Shown here piece by piece: positions 30,872-32,865 of a DNA stretch of 32,865 nucleotides (position 1 is its first letter; each line of letters opens with the position of its first letter). The notes below the pieces were generated by a model, which saw nothing but the letters and a program-made list of their open reading frames with translations, had not been told where the DNA came from and searched no databases. Origin of the DNA: Plesiocystis pacifica SIR-1 (lineage in GTDB: Bacteria; Myxococcota_A; Polyangia; Nannocystales; Nannocystaceae); the NCBI RefSeq assembly GCF_000170895.1, contig NZ_ABCS01000108.1, forward strand, positions 1-32,865. The letters run 5' to 3'. A program made the position numbers and the translations under genes.

Positions 30872-31520
30872 GGTCCTCGACGCCAACGAGGCGGCCGAGA
30901 CCCTGACCGACGCCAACTACCCCGACGAGAGCGAAGGGCTGAGCCCGGGCGCCAAGGTGGGCATCGGCCTGGGCGCGACGGCGGCCCTGGGCCTCGCGGG
31001 CTTTGGGCTCTACAAGCTCGGGCAGCGCAACGGTTGGTGGACGCCGGTGTCGCCGATCGTCATCGACGACGAGACCACGCCGAGCGACGGCGGCAGCACG
31101 CCGAAGGCCCCGTCGAAGCCCAAGGCCAGCGGGCGCGCGAGCGGGAAGCCGCCGAACATCAGCTTGGATCCGGCGGGCTACAACACGATCTTGTGGCCGC
31201 GCTCGGCCCCGGTGCGCATGGCTATGTTGAGCCAGGGCTACAAGGTCGAGGTCAACGAGGATGCGCTGAGCTCCAAGGACAACCCGCACCCGCAGGTCAC
31301 TCGCTTTCAGCGCGACTGGAACGACGTGATCCGTGGGCTGGACAAGAAGCAGGTGCGGCTCCCCAGCGACGTCAAGAAGTCGAGCTTGCTCCGCCACTAC
31401 CGCGGGATCTTGCAGGTCGACGGCATCGCCGGGAAGAACACACTCAACGCCCTCGAGGTGGTGCTGAGCAACTACACCGACAACGCGATCCGCTGGTCGA
31501 GCCTCACGGAGCAGACGTGA
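30837..31520 (+). CDS. Single-span membrane protein with peptidoglycan-binding-like domain
   Basis: A 227-residue protein starting at GTG 30837, inside the previous gene. A 40-residue acidic head is followed by one membrane span (41-60, VGIGLGATAALGLAGFGLYK), a Thr/Pro/Lys-rich linker (about 70-108) and a C-terminal domain. At about 153-210 it has VTRFQRDWN and then LQVDGIAGKNTLNALEVV, the FQ...DGixGxxTxxAL pattern of PG-binding-like (PGBD) domains, with an insertion between the two halves. The topology would put the PGBD domain outside the inner membrane, touching the cell wall. The next gene encodes a related repeat. Confidence 0.75.
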   Translation: MDNTTTTTGPVEVLDANEAAETLTDANYPDESEGLSPGAKVGIGLGATAALGLAGFGLYKLGQRNGWWTPVSPIVIDDETTPSDGGSTPKAPSKPKASGRASGKPPNISLDPAGYNTILWPRSAPVRMAMLSQGYKVEVNEDALSSKDNPHPQVTRFQRDWNDVIRGLDKKQVRLPSDVKKSSLLRHYRGILQVDGIAGKNTLNALEVVLSNYTDNAIRWSSLTEQT

Positions 31521-31732
31521 TGACGCCACAGCAAAAGCTCCGCGAGCTCGGCTACACGACGGCTCCGGCCGGCGTCGCCGACTTCCAGCGCGACTTCAAC
31601 CTGCTCGGGAGCAAGCCCGTGCTCGTCACCAGCGAGCTCGACGTGGACACGCTCAACGCGATCACCTTGGCCTTCGAGTCCCGCGTCGCCTTCAAGGCCC
31701 TGCGCGAGCGCAAGCGGGGTGGCCATGCCTGA
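31520..31732 (+). CDS. Small PGBD-like protein
   Basis: A 70-residue protein sharing the TGATG junction with the previous stop. LRELGYTTAPAGVADFQRDF, then SELDVDTLNAITLAF, keep the FQRD and TLNA landmarks seen in the preceding membrane protein, so the two are likely paralogous peptidoglycan-binding-like modules, one with and one without a membrane anchor. No signal peptide is present. The short length leaves little beyond the domain. The next gene begins before it ends (8-bp overlap). Confidence 0.65.
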   Translation: MTPQQKLRELGYTTAPAGVADFQRDFNLLGSKPVLVTSELDVDTLNAITLAFESRVAFKALRERKRGGHA

Positions 31733-32591
31733 TCTGAAGATGGCCTTCATCAAGCCCGAGGTCATCGACGCCGAGGTCGTGGGCGTGGTGACCAAGGGCC
31801 TCGAGCAGGGGCCGACCTACACGCCCGACCTCGATCTGGGGCCGAGTCCGCCCCACGCCTTCGACGAGGAGGACCCGATCCCCGCGGCGACGCCGATCTT
31901 CGTGGGCGCGCCGCTCTCGCCCGGGAGCCCGCCGCCCGTGGCTCGGCCCCACTACACCCAAGTCCTCGACGAGATCTGGCCCGAGTTCGACACCCGAGCC
32001 GATCGCACGGCGGCGCGGCTTCAGGCCCTGCTCGACGAGGTCAAGGACGAGGCGCAGCGCGTCCACCTGCTCGCGCAGTCGGTGTGGGAGAAGCTGCCCA
32101 GCTACAAGGTCCCGGACTCGGAGCGCAAGCGCTACCAGGCCGAGTTCCTCGCCTACCTCAAGCGTCTGCGCGAGTACGGCGAGGTCCTCGACGAGCTCGA
32201 GCCCGACGACACCAACACCGAGTCGGTCTACGTGGGCCTGGTTCGCCGACGCGAGTCGGCCGGTCCCGTGCCCGACGCGATCATGCACATGTACTTCGCC
32301 CAGCAGCTCGGCATCTTGTCCGATCACGCCGAGGACATGGGCGAGGGCTTCGTGGGTCGGTTCATGGACGGCCTGGCCCAGACCGGCGAGGCGATCGACG
32401 ACGCCCGGGACGACTTCGAAGAGACCAAGAAGATGGCCGAGGAGCGCTTCGACAAGCTCTTCGCCGAGCTCAGCGAGGCCGCCAAGCGCGGGATGTTGTG
32501 GGGCGGGGTCATCCTGGGCACGGGCTTGCTGATCGGCGGGACCATTGCCGTGGTCCGCATCGCCAACCGCCGGGAGCCCGATGAGGTCTGA
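31725..32591 (+). CDS. Tail-anchored helical protein of unknown family
   Basis: A 288-residue protein. I start it at ATG 31725, with GGGGTGG just upstream; GTG 31719 would add two residues. The first 75 residues are Pro-rich and acidic (low complexity). Residues 80-250 are long charged helices (ARLQALLDEVKDEAQRVHLL, RYQAEFLAYLKRLREYGEVL). One membrane span lies close to the C-terminus (about 256-277, MLWGGVILGTGLLIGGTIAV) with a short basic/acidic tail. This head-outward, tail-in-membrane plan repeats that of the 660-residue protein across the divergent promoter. The next gene starts 11 bp before its stop. Confidence 0.75.
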   Translation: MPDLKMAFIKPEVIDAEVVGVVTKGLEQGPTYTPDLDLGPSPPHAFDEEDPIPAATPIFVGAPLSPGSPPPVARPHYTQVLDEIWPEFDTRADRTAARLQALLDEVKDEAQRVHLLAQSVWEKLPSYKVPDSERKRYQAEFLAYLKRLREYGEVLDELEPDDTNTESVYVGLVRRRESAGPVPDAIMHMYFAQQLGILSDHAEDMGEGFVGRFMDGLAQTGEAIDDARDDFEETKKMAEERFDKLFAELSEAAKRGMLWGGVILGTGLLIGGTIAVVRIANRREPDEV

Positions 32592-32865
32592 GCCCGACGC
32601 GCTCGAGGCCGGGGTGCCGACCTGGGCCTGGTACACGCTCGCGGGCGTGGCCACGGCCACGGTGGTGGGCGCGGCGATCTACTCGGCGCGTCGGCCCAGC
32701 TTCGATCGGATGATCCGGCGGACCGGCGCGCCGCCGGAGGTCGCGGTCCTCGGCAAGCTCCAGCGCCACACCGAGAGCCGCGGCAACCCGCGCACGGGCC
32801 TGGGGCGGGTCGAGCTCTTCCCCGACTTCACCGAGCCCCGCAACGCCCCGCGCGAGCAACAGATC
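32581..32865 (+). CDS. N-terminal part of a membrane protein with possible transglycosylase domain
   Basis: The frame is open from ATG 32581 to the window edge, giving 95 residues. A membrane span at about 15-34 (WAWYTLAGVATATVVGAAIY) is followed by FDRMIRRTGAPPEVAVLGKL and then ESRGNPRTG. A helix ending in Glu-Ser-x-Gly-Asn-Pro is how the catalytic segment of lytic transglycosylases and goose-type lysozymes begins, with Glu65 as the possible acid. The rest of the domain is outside the window, so this is tentative. It would fit the peptidoglycan-binding proteins just upstream. Confidence 0.6.
   Translation, partial: MRSEPDALEAGVPTWAWYTLAGVATATVVGAAIYSARRPSFDRMIRRTGAPPEVAVLGKLQRHTESRGNPRTGLGRVELFPDFTEPRNAPREQQI

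Noticed and set aside
29162..32865. Tailed-phage or contractile-tail gene cluster
   Set aside because: No portal, terminase, tail tube, sheath, baseplate or tape-measure protein is recognisable; only wall-binding and membrane proteins are seen.

Overview
The window looks like part of a myxobacterial chromosome (Myxococcota, probably the Nannocystis/Plesiocystis side). I base this on GC-rich DNA with strong G/C third-position bias, many lipoproteins, a Ser/Thr kinase with an HGDFKPEN catalytic loop divergent from an ECF sigma gene, and a DUF4150 PAAR-like protein. The taxonomy is inferred; there is no rRNA or other marker here.

Layout. (1) 1-3130: end of a secretion-associated cluster, with a thiolase-like C-terminus, a DUF4150 PAAR-like spike-tip protein, a large putative metzincin protease (HELCHAFGFPH) and a translationally coupled partner. 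(2) 3174-8000: a lipoprotein, a STAS/SpoIIAA-like protein, a divergent TetR/cytochrome P450 pair with two matching operators in the shared promoter, and a lipoprotein with an extracytoplasmic repeat-rich domain. (3) 8141-12957: three minus-strand lipoproteins, one with an HNH-like motif, an unknown protein, and a lipoprotein gene interrupted by one in-frame TAG. (4) 13436-about 20350: tRNA-Ala(GGC) followed by a tyrosine recombinase and an excisionase-like HTH gene, then an A/T-richer minus-strand operon encoding an ABC three-component (ABC-3C) conflict system: DUF4297/Cap4-like nuclease, middle component, zinc-hook ABC ATPase, plus a pentapeptide-repeat protein. This is the clearest transferred defence island. 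(5) 20357-24854: two small XRE-type HTH genes, a winged-helix-like protein, the sigma/kinase pair and a cysteine-rich secreted protein.

(6) 24910-32865: an uncharacterised locus. Minus-strand genes (391 aa, 660 aa tail-anchored, Cys-rich lipoprotein, Imm35-like) diverge from a plus-strand run of eight tightly packed or overlapping small genes, across a 238-bp intergenic region with several inverted repeats. The plus-strand genes encode a coiled coil, single-membrane-span proteins, peptidoglycan-binding-like repeats and, at the window edge, the start of a possible transglycosylase. I recognise no described system here. A cell-envelope-spanning apparatus or a membrane-containing tailless virus-like element are the two readings I would test.

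All assignments come from reading the sequence. No database search was run.
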